Origin: Nelumbo lutea
Lineage: Eukaryota; Streptophyta; Magnoliopsida; Proteales; Nelumbonaceae
Length of the DNA: 64,000 nt
Reading direction: 5' to 3'
Assembly (NCBI GenBank): GCA_022828595.1
Contig: JAKGHH010000008.1
Location: forward strand, 1,238,728 to 1,302,727
Shown here: piece by piece, positions 1 through 11,319 of the stretch
Layout of the letters: each line of letters starts with the position of its first letter
Position numbering within the stretch: position 1 is the stretch's first letter
Translations under genes and position numbers: made by a program
Notes under the pieces: generated by a model
The model's input: only the letters and a program-made list of their open reading frames with translations
Told to the model about the DNA's origin: nothing
Database searches by the model: none

Positions 1-1689
1 AAGAATGAAAATAGGATTGGGACTCAAAGAATACCACATCCTTTGTGACATATTTTTTCTTGGTGATTGGATCATAACACTCGTATCCCTTCTGAGTAGG
101 GGAGTACCCAAAAAGATTCCCTTTGTAGCCCTAGGATCCAATTTGGTCTTCTTTGGATCCTTGACACGTATAAAGCATACACAACCAAAGACTCTCGGTG
201 GAAGAGAAAAGTCAGGAAGATGAGGGCAAAGAACAGAGAAAGGAGTTTTCATCCCCAATACCTTGGATGGCATTCGATTTATCAGATATGGTGTAGTAAG
301 GATTGCTTGAGACCAATGGTTTTTTGGAACTTTGTGCTGAAATAGTAAGGCTCGAGCAGTCTCCAATAGGTGCCTATTTTTGCGCTCAGCAACCCCATTC
401 TGTTGGGGGGTACTAGCACAAGATGACTGATGAATCATTCCAGCATCCTCCATAAACAGATTCAAGGACCTTTCAAAGTATTCTGCAACATTATCTGACC
501 TGAATTGTTTGACCTTCGTACCAAATTGTGTTTCAATCATTTTGCAAAATGTCATGGTTACCCGCGATTCTTCTTCTCGTGCTTTTAATAAGTAGATCCA
601 TGTGCATCGAGAATAGTGATCAATAAAACTGATAAAGTATCGAAAGCCATTAACAGAAATAATGGGAGAGGGGCCCCAAACATCAGAGTGGACTAAGTCA
701 AAAGAAGCTCGAATTTCATTACTCGAAGTTGAATAAACAGTTCTACATTGCTTTGATAGTTGACAGACTTCACAAACTAACTCTTGACTTGAAACACCTT
801 TGAATAATTCTGGAAACAACACTTCCAATGATGAAAAAGGTGAATGACCTAGCCTAGCAAAACACAGATGTAACCTAGCTATTGATTCCGCATTGGATTG
901 ACTACAAGTAGTAGATGTTTGCAAGGCCGAACTGATGTCTGCATCAAGGTAGTAGAGACCTCCACACTCATGACCGCTCCCAATCGTTCTCTTCGTCAAT
1001 CTGTCCTGAAAGACACAATGAGTAGGAAAAAAAGTTATGCTACAATTCAAATTTTTGGTAAGCTTTGAAACAGATAAGAGATTTGAAGAAAGATTGGGAA
1101 CATGCAAGACAGATTTGAGTGAGAGGTCCTTGCTTAGGTCAACCACTCCTTTCCCAGAGATGGTAGAGAGAGAACCATCAGCAGCCCTCATTTTATCTTG
1201 GCCAGACATTAAATGATAGGAAGAAAATAGAGAAGACATGTGTGTCATGTGGTCAGTTGCACCAGAATCAATAATCCAAGAGGCAGGATCAATAGTACTA
1301 GTTGCACTAAAGGCAGAGACAATACCTGATCTGGCAAGGGAGGAGGATGGAAGAGAATTGGTCCTTAGACGGGCTAGGGCCCGGCTAAGTACCTCTACCT
1401 CATCGGCGGTAAAACCCAAGGACCCGGTTCGAGGGGAATTAGTAGTTTGTCCCATGGAAGAGGAAGTAACTGTAGATGAGTGTTTTGAACCATCATCACT
1501 TTGACCCATAGCCAGATTCACACTTGCAGATTGACCCTTCAGATGCTTCTTATCTTTCCTCAATGCAGCTGGCTTCAGATGCAGATGGAGAACCCAATAG
1601 GTCTCTTTCACATGCCTTTCCCCTCCACAGTGGGTGCACTTCAGATGTCTCTTGTCAGAGTGCCTGTTTTCCCTTTGATTTGTAGAGAT

Positions 1690-2435
1690 TAGGGCCGAAT
1701 GTTCCACAGACTGTTCAGCTAGTTTTGTTTGAGTATCAATCTGCATCTCTTTTCTTCTCACCTCTTCATTCCTCACAAGGTAGTAAACATGATGTAAGTC
1801 TGGCATTTCATCCCTTCCCGAATTTGGGACCTTATGCTCTCATATATAGGATCTAGGCCAGCTAGAAACTTAAATGCTCTACCCTCTTCAACTTGTTTGT
1901 CATGCTTTTCCTTGTCTCCGGCACTCTCCCAATCAATAATAAGGTGGTGATCTAACTCTTCCCATAGTCCTTCTAGTGTAGCAAAATATGTTGCAACACT
2001 CATATCTCCTTGCCTCAAGGCAGCAATGTCTTGATTCAGTCTGTAAATTCTGGCATTATTCTTTTACTGCCCATAGGTTTTAGAAACTTTTTCCCATATC
2101 TTGGCAGCCGTGGAGAAATGTTGAACAGTCCTAGCTACTCTTGGAGTCATTGAAGCAAGTAGCCAAGGCATAACTGTAGCATTCTCCTTGCGCCAAGCTG
2201 CATATTCAACACTCCCCACTTCTGGTTCCTTCTTCTGCCCGTCCAAGTAACCAGTGAGTTCCCGGGATGTGATGAAAAGCATGGATGAGACAGACCATTC
2301 TCTGAAGTTGTACTCATCCAACAACACACTTGTGATCTGTAGGCTGTGCAGATTTGGATTCTCCAGATTAGGAGACCTCCCACAAGCCCTAACATCTCTA
2401 GAAGACACTTCCCCGGATATGGAAGACATCTTCAC
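1690..2435 (-). pseudogene. Copia gag polyprotein, broken
   Basis: The minus-strand frame opens with ATG at 2433-2435 and reads as a Copia gag: the LTSVLLDEYNFREWS-type N-terminal motif (here ITSVLLDEYNFREWS), then TAKIWEKVSKTYGQ-like sequence and the RQGDMSVATYFATLEGLW motif typical of plant Copia gag. A TAA codon at 2064-2066 interrupts the frame right after TYGQ, and the same frame resumes at 2063. Near 1821 one base is missing, so the frame shifts before the DEMPDL region and continues in another frame to a zinc knuckle near 1600-1640. The knuckle reads C-x2-C-x4-H-x4-Y, so the fourth ligand is lost. No functional capsid protein is expected. Confidence 0.88.
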
Positions 2436-2994
2436 TTACTCGTAAATGTCAAGACTGTAAACGCAATATATAGTGAACTGTTTCACACTTACGGAACTTG
2501 CTGCACTGTAAACTCAGTCCTGAGAACCCGACACAGAGCTGAAACACCGAGTACTACACTGCACACTGTGCCCTAATTACTGCTGTCACAGATTATACTC
2601 TGTTGTGCTACCTTCTGCTGTGTTCTAATCACTGCTGCCGCAGCCTGCAACTTGCTGTGTTGGCTTCTACTGTGTGCTAAGCACTGCTATCGCAGGTTAT
2701 AACCTCACCCACGAGCAATTCTAGGACTACTGAGATTAGTCCTTTCGCCTAGATATGTTCTACACAGATCTATCTTAGCCAAATGGCTACAGTCTGCTGT
2801 ACTGCGTCTATTAGGGCATCAGCTTCTGGGTTTAACTCCCCTTGGGCCCTACAACCAAGGGAAACCCTAGATGTAGGTCTAGCTGTGTGCTACGACCAAC
2901 CCTAGGGTTTCTTTGCAGCAACAAAAAAAAAAGATGAGAGAGTTAACTGCGAGTAGAAGAAGAGGCGGCTGCTGTAACCAGTTGAAAGATTAGT

Positions 2995-3006
2995 GCTCTG
3001 ATACCA
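2995..3006 (-). other. Primer binding site (initiator tRNA-Met type)
   Basis: The minus strand reads TGGTATCAGAGC, the standard plant Copia primer binding site complementary to the 3' end of initiator tRNA-Met. It directly follows the CA end of the LTR, which fixes the element's orientation. Confidence 0.93.
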
Positions 3007-3283
3007 TGTTTGCTGAAATAGGGCTGTCGAATGAGAGAAGAAGAGGAAGAAGAAGAAGAAGATATGAGATGGGCGGCAGAATAGTCCTCAGCCAGCCCTA
3101 ATCTATTATATATAAGAACATTACATAATGCTACATAAATAGACAAGAATGCCCCTGATTAGTGATGGGACACCTAGTCAAAATAAACACTAAATAAGAT
3201 TAGGCCCAGTAACTAAGGCCCAATAACTAATGACTTAAGACCCAACAAAGATAAACATACAAATTAAGACAGCCGAACCAACA
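3007..3283 (-). repeat. 5' LTR of the Copia element
   Basis: The 277 bp LTR starts TGTT and ends AACA (a 4 bp terminal inverted repeat) when read on either strand. Its inner end at 3007 touches the primer binding site with no spacer. On the minus strand it carries a TATA-like run (about 3108-3120) followed by a TCT/TTC-rich R-U5 region. The partner 3' LTR lies outside the window, so LTR divergence and age cannot be measured here. The outer boundary at 3283 is inferred from the inverted repeat, because the second target duplication is not visible. Confidence 0.8.
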
Positions 3284-3470
3284 AGGAGAATATAAGGATT
3301 TCAGATTTGAAATATATAACTATTAAGAAATGTTTAGAATCAAATGGTTTACAGATATATAGGACTAAGAAAACATGTACTTCAATTTTAGCAATAATCA
3401 GGGTGGAAAAGCAGATATAGGATAAAATCAATTGCAGAGAGATGCCTTTTTTTGATCAATAATTGCTGAG

Positions 3471-6400
3471 AGATGCCTTAAGCAGTTATTTCTGCTGCCT
3501 TGGTTTGATAATCTTACAGTGAGGGAGAAATTGAAGAGAATGTTGCTTACATATTCGGAGCATGAAGTTGAGAGTAGAGAGGTGCTTCTGGAATCTTGTC
3601 CCTTTGACAAACCAATAAAAATGAAAGATATTTTGTAGGAAATAGACAAGTTCCTTATTCTGAACCCTGATACCTGCTTGTGCTTTAATACCCCCTCCCC
3701 CCCCTTTAACAAATTTCCTACTTTGGTTTGCAGAATTCTTGGGTTTATCTGCATGGTGCTTGTTCTATGGTCACCAGTAGTTATTCCTCTCTTTCCAACA
3801 CTAGTGCAAAGCTGGGCAGCACAAAATTCTACTGGAATTGCTAAATATGTTTGCATCTTAGGCCTTTACACTGCTGTTATGATCCTTATTACGTTATGGG
3901 GTAAAAGAATTCGAGGATATGAAAATTCACTCAAGCAATATGGGCTGGATTTGACATCATCACAAAAGGTATGTACTTAGCCATAGGCATATACAAAAAC
4001 AAAAATCAACTGAAAATCCTTGAATTAGGAAGTGAAGACTTTGTGTTCTGTATTATTATTTTTTGTCCTTAAGGGCATTATAACCAACTGTCAATTGATT
4101 ATAAGGTTGAATGTTGATAGTGTTCTATCAATTTTTTTTAAATAGTTATGTTCTATCAAATTTTGCAAATAAAAAATTACTTATTTCCATCTCCCCACCC
4201 CTAGAAAAATGAAGTGTGAGCTTAACCAGAGGTACCTAATGCATAACTAAGCACATGAATAATAACTCATGTAGGTATTTTGCATTTTGTTTATTGTTTC
4301 TTCAACAGCATCACCTGAAAGAAAGAATAAATAAGAAACCAAATGAGAACCGAATGAAATAGGAAAATAAGATAGATCAATGACACTGTTGGAGTTACTC
4401 TGTCTTTGCTTTTTATCAAGCTCACTGTTTCTTATTCAGTTTATGTTTAACTTGAATTCGTGAACTAATCACTGATGCTAGATCTTGTGTGCAGCTCAAT
4501 GATTTTTTAATGGGTCTGATAGGAGGAGCAATTCTAATCTCATTGATGCACTATATAAACACATTACTTGGTTGTGCATGCTTGTCTTGGCCATCAGGAC
4601 TGACTCCAGCATCACCAGATGCCATGTCATGGATCAAAGTGTATGGAAGGATGATAATACAAGCTTGTCGAGGAATTGTTACAGCAATTGGTATTGCCAT
4701 AACAGAAGAACTGCTTTTCAGGTCGTGGTTGCCCGAAGAGATAACAGTGGATCTTGGTTATCACAGGGCAATTATTATTTCAGGATTTGCATTTTCTATA
4801 CTTCAGAGGTATGCTCTTTATGACATTCCATTTTTTGTGAAAGATTTGTCTCTATGTTTTATGTAGCTAGAAAAATTTATTAAACAGGGGCCATCTTGGG
4901 TAATACCAGATAATTATCATTTCAGGATTTGATTTTCTATACTTGGGAGTTATGTTATTGTATCTTCAGTGCTTTTGGATTGAATGTAGTAGGTAATTAA
5001 AAACTTAATTAATGGGGGTCATTTGATAATACATTATTTTTATCATCAACATGTAAGCCTCCTCCCAACTATATGGAATTGGCTACACAAAACCTTTTCT
5101 GCCATTCTGTCCTGTTTAATGCCATATCCATTGTTAAATTATGAACCCTTAAATTATTTCTTCCTACTTCAACCCATATCCATTTTTGTCTGTCTCTGCT
5201 CTTCTTGCCCCTTCAACTTGTAAAAGATTACTTCACAAGTGCTGTAGATGATTCCTCTGCACATGACCAAACCATCTTAGTCTGCTTTCCCTCATTTTTT
5301 CACCTATTGGAGCTACTCCTAGGTTCCTTCAAATGAGTTCACTTCTGGCCCCCGTCTTTTCTAGTTCATTTGATAATTATATTTCAATAAAACAGAAAAT
5401 ATTTACAATAAAGTGCAGTGGGGAATGAATGAGAAAAATAAGATATTTCTTTTGCTGTTCAATGCATGTTTAAAGATGATACTCGGTTCTTTGCACCTTT
5501 GACGTTTCCATTAATGATTTAACATGGTTGTGGACTACATAAACAAAAGAACTTTCTTACAAGCCCAAGTTCCACTCCACCTTTTCTCTATCATTTTCCT
5601 TGCATGTTCTTTAATATTCCTGAGTTCATAATCTTTCCATCCATCCTCCCCTCACAGGTGGTATTTTGGTTGAATTATCTTTTAGGGGTTGCAGTTTATA
5701 GGCCCATGGGTCTAGACTAGAGTTAGGGCTGTGAAGGGCCTTATTTTTTATACCATGTCCAACCTGGCCTGATCTTCAGCTAATAGTGGGCTAGGATGGG
5801 GATGGGTAATTAGGATTGTCCCCGACATAGTATCCATGTACCATACTATACATGGAAAACTGCTTTCTAATTGTGTCATTAGGAAAGCTTCCTAGACAAT
5901 CCCATCCCTTTCTACTGCATTGTGGAATCCAATGGCTGATCTGAATTGCCATTGAAGATACCCCCCCACACACACTATAATGTTCATTGCAAGAGTAATC
6001 CTGCAATTACCAGCAACAGAAACATAAATTTTATTAAAAGAGGTAAATTTACATCTCTTGAGTAGCCTCAGCCACCCCAGTAAAACTTAACAACAGAACA
6101 TTTTCTTAGAATTACAATTGAGCCTAGAAATAATGCCCTCTATTAACCCCTTGCTAAACTAATTGATCTGCTAAGCAGTTTGCTGATCTAGGAACCCACT
6201 GTATAACCATTTGCATCTTTACCATTATACCTTCGATCAAATTTTCTTCACTTCTATTTTTCTCAAAAATTCTCAGGTTTCTTTCTTTCCAAATTGTTCA
6301 AATCACTGCAGCTCTTGTGTAGCTCCAAAGTAATCTTCCCCTTTTTTTCATCCAATTGAAAGTAGGGGGATTAAACAATCTGTCCAAACTAATTGGAGTG

Positions 6401-7842
6401 TTCCACCTGCAACCAAATAAAGAAAAAACCAATCCCAAGCATAGCAAGCAAAAGAACAAGAAATGAAAAGGTCATGGGCAATTTCACCATTTGATTCACA
6501 CAGAACACACCAATTTGGGGATAGGCACCAGCCATGTCTCCTCCTTTGTAATAAGTCGCTTGTGTTGATTGCACCATGGAAGACTTCCCAACAAAAACAC
6601 TCATCCTAGGGGGGATTGGATGACACCAAGCTTCTTTAACTGGGAACTCAAAGGAGGATGAGAAGAAACCAACACTCCAAAAATTATCAAAAAAAAAAAA
6701 AAAAAACCAACACTGTAAAAAAGGAAGCACAAGTGAAAACCCCTGACGGATGACCAGTCCACAATTTGCTATCCACTTTACTGTTATCAAGAGAAACCCC
6801 ATCCAGCAATTGTAACAACTGTGACACAAGACCTACCTCTGAATCCCACACATTCCTGGAGTGCACCCTGCATTTTGAGGAATATGATGTGTAGTTGCTG
6901 AATTATGAATTGTCCAAGCAAAGGCTTATTTTGGCAATTCACTGAGGTAAAATTTAAATTGCCCTATGATTAGATAGAAGAGAAAGAAGCCTGTAGGATG
7001 AAAACAAATTGCCACATGGAAGATTTCTGGATTCTTTGACCCCACTGAACCACACTGGTGGCAAACCTGTTTCCTTCACATAGCAAGCAACGCTGGGGTG
7101 CATCACCCTAGTATCAGCGCCAGCTCACCATTTTCTGTCCGGTGCTGAAATGAGGGAGATGCACCTTGCTGTTGTTTATAAGAATTATACAAAAATTCAT
7201 GAATATTATTTATAAAACGTACTGAAAGTAGGCAATATTTACAGCCTAGTTAGTGGGCTCGTATGCCAGTGGCCTATTTGGGGGGTTGGCAGATCTATGG
7301 ATGGGCCTAGGTCGCCTGGCCTGTTCAGCTCAATATCTTTTTCATTCTTTTTGTTAGCCTAAACTAAAATAGCCCGAGCCTGATCCAGCCAGGCAGCCAC
7401 ACAAATTCTTTATCTTTTTTCTTTCCCATTCTTCTTGCGTTCTCTCTCTGTCTTTGCCTTTGAATTTTAATATCGATTATTATGTTCCAATCATAATTAA
7501 TCTAAAGTTTTTTTTCCCTCTTGACGGAATTGTAGGTCTCCCCGCGCCATACCAGGGCTATGGCTGTTATCTTTGGCTCTGTCTGGGATTCGGCAAAGAA
7601 ATGATGGTAGTCTCTCCATTCCAATTGGGATCCGTGCAGGAATGTTGGCTTCAAATTTCATTTTACAGACAGGTGGCTTTTTAGCATACAATTCAAATTC
7701 TCCGCTCTGGTTAACAGGGGCCTATCCTTACCAACCATTCGGTGGAGCTGTTGGTCTAGTGCTATCCTTGTTATTAGCTTTAACTTTCTATCCACGGCAA
7801 CCTCTTCGGGAGAAAAAAATTTCGGGGGCCATCCAGGAATAG
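3471..7842 (+). CDS. CAAX amino-terminal protease (CPBP) family membrane protein, last four exons
   Basis: Four exons join in frame: 3471(approx.)-3634, 3734-3968, 4495-4808 and 7536-7842 (stop TAG 7840-7842). All introns are GT-AG. The first exon's start is an estimate: an in-frame TGA near 3450 requires an acceptor after it. The protein part has hydrophobic segments (CMVLVLWSPVVIPLFPTL; GLYTAVMILITLW; the last exon's C-terminal helices), the WGKRIRGYE loop, and the CPBP motif EELLFR at 4705-4722. It resembles the C-terminal domain of the long plant proteins that fuse an alpha/beta-hydrolase to a CAAX-protease domain (Arabidopsis At2g03140 type, from memory). The later CPBP histidines seem absent: the FxxxH position reads FSILQ and the HxxxN-like position reads IRAGMLASN. 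The rest of the gene would lie left of the Copia element, outside the window. It may be intact with Copia in an intron, or beheaded. Confidence 0.8.
5030..5370 (-). mobile_element. RTE-clade LINE remnant (reverse transcriptase C-terminus)
   Basis: On the minus strand around 5240-5340 the sequence reads GVAPIGEKMRESRLRWFGHV followed by QRN, the hallmark C-terminal motif of plant RTE-type LINEs. The stretch near 5045-5110 matches their 3' tail (GTGTAGCC..ATAGTTGGGA type). It lies antisense inside the last intron of the CAAX-protease-like gene. Only the 3' end remains and stops are present. Confidence 0.7.
6130..6860 (-). mobile_element. L1-type LINE remnant (zinc-binding RT domain, 3' end)
   Basis: The minus strand reads a degenerate RT zinc-binding domain: a PPRMSVFVG motif near 6590-6610, a cysteine region, then a tail with TIWKERNLRIFEK near 6240-6290 and a Trp-Val-Pro-Arg stretch before a stop near 6150. 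Frames are broken, and an A/T homopolymer near 6690-6706 sits within it. The fragment is antisense in the same intron as the RTE remnant. Confidence 0.6.
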
Positions 7843-8697
7843 ATTCAGAAAACATTGATCTGAATTCTGCACGCTCTCTGAGTATGACATAGTGGATGAG
7901 GGCATACTAGGGACGATTTTCTGACTGTACACTAGTGTACACCTTTGTAGCTCTGCGGTTTCAAGCTTATGGGTTGATACTTCCTTCGGCCAAGCCTGCG
8001 ATCGTGCACAGTTTCGAGAAGAAATTGAGGCAATCCTCCAAGGAAAGCTTTGTACAAATTGCCCCCATTACATGTAAAAACTTTGGCTGTGGTCTGTTTC
8101 CCAGCTTACTGCACACCATACCCAACTCAGGTCCTTGCTTATTGAAAATATTCTTTTTGTCCATACTCATGATAACGTGTAAATGTGTAATGCGCAGAAG
8201 GGTTCCCAAATAGCCAGAGTTCACCCTACATAAGAGTGCATCTTCGTAAGTTCCGTTCAACTTGCAACGAACAAGAAAATGGATGGGATGCATGTCTGTT
8301 CAACTTTCTCTTCGTAGATTCCTGCAGTCAGCAGTTATGTCTCACACATTTTTATGTGGAGTGGTCAGTAGCAGTGTCCACCAACAGGAAAGAAATGAAA
8401 GCAATACAAATACAATTGCAAAATATGCAGTGTAAATATACAAGGTTTTTCACTCTATAATCTATATATTTATTTTTGCATTCTGCATTTTGTATTATTT
8501 TGCATGTGTATGCACTGTATATGCTTTGTAATTATACTCTTTAACTCTTAAGAGAATTACTCTCCAAGATGAAATCAGATGGGCCAATCTCCAGAGCAAA
8601 TACAAGTGCATCCTAGTTCCCAGATAGCAAAAGCTTCAACCTCCAAGGGTGAGCTAACGTGGAAGGAAGCACGATTAAAAACAAAATGGTCTGAGTC
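7843..8697 (+). other. Presumed 3' UTR and downstream spacer of the CAAX-protease-like gene
   Basis: No coding sequence is recognised. The first several hundred bases are less AT-rich than the later spacer and probably hold the 3' UTR. A foldback-like AT-rich stretch with ATGCA-containing repeats lies at about 8390-8545. Confidence 0.35.
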
Positions 8698-8705
8698 ATT
8701 TTTAT

Positions 8706-8988
8706 CATGGTTTTCAAAGTTGGATCGGACCGGACGGTCGGACCAGAAAATTGGGAACCGGTGACCGGTTTCATTTTCCTCAAAAACCGTTGATTTTGAT
8801 CAGCGAACTGCTGAACCAGGTGGTTAACTGTTCGAATCATTCAAACAGTTTTGACCGTTTTTTATTTTTTAAATTATTTTATTTTTTAGTCAGAATGAGC
8901 TGAACGTTTGGTTCAAACAATTGAATCGTTTGACCCGGTAACCGGACCTCTGACTGATTCAGTATCCAGGTCAATTTTAAAAACCATG
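8706..8988. mobile_element. Foldback MITE, hAT-like, CCGGTT-rich family
   Basis: The ends are inverted copies: CATGGTTTTCAAAGTTG on the left and the complement of CAATTTTAAAAACCATG on the right. The 8 bp flanks are ATTTTTAT (8698-8705) and ATTTTTAG (8989-8996), 7 of 8 identical, which fits a hAT-type duplication. The interior holds repeated ACCGG/CCGGT and GGTTCAA words. A related copy lies at about 21285-21555 and a partial one at about 9570-9710. Confidence 0.6.
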
Positions 8989-8996
8989 ATTTTTAG

Positions 8997-10690
8997 TGAC
9001 AATACCTGCAGAGGCTGCAACAGCCTTCGAAGAGCTCTAGTCACAGAACATTGATCTTCAAGACAAGACGTTAGTTGGGGGCTTGACCCAAGTAACAGTG
9101 TATCTGTATCCACAACCCAACGACGAGCTAGTCACAGAACTAATGATGCTTAAATGGTTGGCTCTCAAAAATGGGCTTGTTGGAGTGATTCTAAATATGT
9201 TACATTGGCAAAGATAGCATTGGAATGCATGAGATGTAATGTCCCACATTAGAAAGAAATAAGAGGTGCAAGTGATTTATATATTATGATATAAGCTTTT
9301 ACGTTAAAGATGATATATATTTCTTTACGTCTAATTTTACTTCTACATACTTGTATGAACTCTCCAGTTTTAGCAACTCCCCTCAATATACAATAGATGG
9401 GTATTCATCAACGAAACTAGTGGGGAAAAAGTGTTGCACTTTTCCCAAACTGAGCCTTGTTTTCTTATATAGTCAGTTCTGTTCCGGTTCTTGCTTCATT
9501 GATGCTTAAACATCATCATTGGTTTTGTTTATACTTTACTAGGGTATTGGTAACGATATTTTTAAAACAAGACTTGGCACCGAAACTTAAAGGGGCCAAT
9601 TCAAGCTTGTCCCAGTTTAACTAAGCGGTTGAACCTCTAAAGCGCCTAAATCGTCCGGTTCACTGAACCAGATTGGTTCCTGATTTTCTGATCCACAGAC
9701 TGATTAACGGCAAATACTAGATTGTTATATTTTAAAAATTCAGATATTAAATTGTCAAATTTTAAAAGTTTCGATACGAATTGTTACATTTTAAAATTCA
9801 GAAACCAAATTGTCACTCGATAAATGATATGTTTATGTCAGGACAAGGACAGAATTCAGGGTAGATCTCTGTAGTTTATCGAAGAACCTACGCAGGTTAT
9901 TGACCTTACAGAGCGACGAGGCCAAGGTGCAATGCTAGTTTCCAAACAAGCTTAAAACTCGTAGGCGTTTGAACAGGTTGGAGACATGGAGTGAAATATT
10001 GATTGAACCTGATAGCGAGATGCCTATTCGTCTACACAGCCTCTGGTATCTCGTGCTGAAATAAATTGTTTCGAAAATCAAAATTGTTATTTGTATATCA
10101 ATAGGCTTGATAGAACACAGTAACTAGCTCACTAAGAATTGTTGTCAAATTATATAGGTTATTTATGTCAGGTAAACGATATCTGGGCTTCTTGCCCCCA
10201 CTGGTATTCTTTGATCACCGCTATTCATACTTACCCAAAGAAGATCCGATAGAATTTGGATCACTGCCCCAAACGGGCAAACAGAGCACCAGCTTGAGAA
10301 TATTTTTTTTACTCTCCTCTAGTTATAATTTAGATTTTTACTGGATTTACGTGATTCATATAGCCTTACAGAGTTGTAGCGGCAAGGCCAATGAATTGAG
10401 GATTAGGAAAAAAAAAAAAAAAAGATTTCATCTAGGATTAAGGATAATTTGCCTGCATTACATTGATAACAGGAATATAACTAGACTCTAGACCTAAGGA
10501 GGGACAAAACCAATCGACTATGTAATTTTAGGTATATACAGGAGGGTCGCCCATCGTGACGAAAATGGTTGTGCAAATAAAGGATTCTCTAATCACCACT
10601 ACTACTGTACTACTGTTGAAAGCAAAGAGAGAGAGTGAGTCAGTAGACGACACTTAAAATCTCAGGTGCTACAAATACAATTGGTTTCTC
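8997..10690. other. Spacer with repeat fragments
   Basis: There is no supportable gene. It contains a partial copy of the CCGGTT-rich foldback family at about 9570-9710 and degenerate tandem sequence near 9715-9815, where AAATTGTCA/TTTTAAAA words recur. The block at 9840-10080 is less AT-rich, of unknown origin, and has no long frame. Confidence 0.4.
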
Positions 10691-10695
10691 GAGAG

Positions 10696-10953
10696 TCAAG
10701 ATATGGTGACTTCAACGGTCTTGGACTTTCGGGGTGGGGGGAGCTTCTCCACCGTCACCGTCAAAACCCCATTATCGCACTTGGCTGAAATGGTGGAAAC
10801 ATTGGAATCGTCAGGTAGCCGGAATTTTCTCGTGAACTTGGGGGATGCTCTCCTTTCCAGCCGGATATACTTGCATCCCTCCTCCTCCTCCTCCTCACGT
10901 TTCCTCTTTCCATTACTTCGTATCACCAGAATGCCCTCATCTTCAACCGTCAC
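10696..10953 (-). pseudogene. Class III cytosolic/nuclear small heat-shock protein, second exon only
   Basis: The 85-codon exon ends with the stop at 10696-10698 and encodes the second half of an alpha-crystallin domain: [11 protein letters not shown], an Asn-Gly-Lys-Arg-Lys-Arg stretch with a Glu run, YIRLERR, then [13 protein letters not shown] and a C-terminal TVEVTIS. The NGKRKR plus acidic run plus YIRLERR is typical of plant class III sHSPs (17.4 kDa type, nuclear/cytosolic chaperone). That class has one intron exactly before V-T-V-E, and here a TTTGCAG acceptor (CAG at 10954-10956) sits there. I could not find the expected first exon (N-terminal arm and start of the ACD, ending near SDIQ) anywhere up to the next gene at 14.6 kb. 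The upstream side is filled by repeats. The gene is therefore either truncated or has an intron greatly stretched by insertions; the exon itself is undamaged. Confidence 0.8.
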
Positions 10954-11084
10954 CTGCAAACCATTTTTTCTACTTTATTTATCAGACAATACACAAAGGC
11001 AGCAACGGCAATAACCTCTCGTCAAAATCAATACGCCGACCAACTAACAAATTCTTCCTACAAAAAAATAAAATAAAATAAAAT

Positions 11085-11319
11085 AAAATATATATATTCG
11101 AGCTGGCTCATGATCCTTACGAGCCGAACTCTAGTAGGCTTGAACTCTGCTCGTTTAATAATCGAACCACTGAATACGATTCGCGATCCTTACGAGCCGA
11201 ACTATAGTAGGCTCGAACTCGACTCGTTTAATAATCGAACCACTGAATTGGGCTTGAGCTCGGCTGAAACCGAGCCAAGCTTGAGCAGCTTGTGAAAAGC
11301 CGGCTCATTGCCACCCCTA
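11085..11319. repeat. Element fragment with a 73 bp tandem duplication
   Basis: Two copies of a unit beginning GATCCTTACGAGCCGAACT start at 11112 and 11185 (period 73 bp) and share CTCGTTTAATAATCGAACC. The following sequence is rich in GAGCTCGG/GAGCC words and ends in CCACCCCTA at about 11311-11319, like the right ends of hAT-type elements elsewhere in the window. No left end was recognised. Confidence 0.5.

Larger units (their letters stand above)
1..3283 (-). mobile_element. Ty1/Copia LTR retrotransposon, 5' part, decayed
   Basis: Reading the minus strand from 3283 downward gives a 5' LTR (3007-3283), a tRNA-Met-type primer binding site (2995-3006), an untranslated leader, gag (2435 to about 1690), an aspartic protease (DSGATDHM near 1250-1285) and a Copia integrase that runs off the left edge. 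Integrase landmarks are the GAG-pre-integrase zinc region (about 740-900), the first catalytic Asp in HSDVWGPS (about 675-695), the second in RSDN (about 490-505) and the Glu in PQQNGVAER (about 385-412). The protease-before-integrase order without intervening RT is diagnostic of Copia; RT and RNase H would lie left of the window. The copy is dead: gag has an in-frame stop at 2064-2066 and a 1-base deletion near 1821, and the zinc knuckle has lost its last Cys to Tyr near 1600. It lies just upstream of an exon of the CAAX-protease-like gene, in opposite orientation. Confidence 0.93.

Noticed and set aside
1238..1692. Plus-strand open frames over the Copia element
   Set aside because: The minus strand in the same interval reads gag zinc knuckle and protease; the plus frames are shadows.
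6389..6829. 146-codon minus-strand open frame in the CAAX intron
   Set aside because: It is a frame within a decayed LINE zinc-binding domain, with poly-T-derived Phe run, so it is not a gene.
10165..10491. Plus-strand frame starting MSGKRYLGFLPP
   Set aside because: No domain, ends in a poly-A-derived Lys run, and lies just downstream of the sHSP exon on the other strand.
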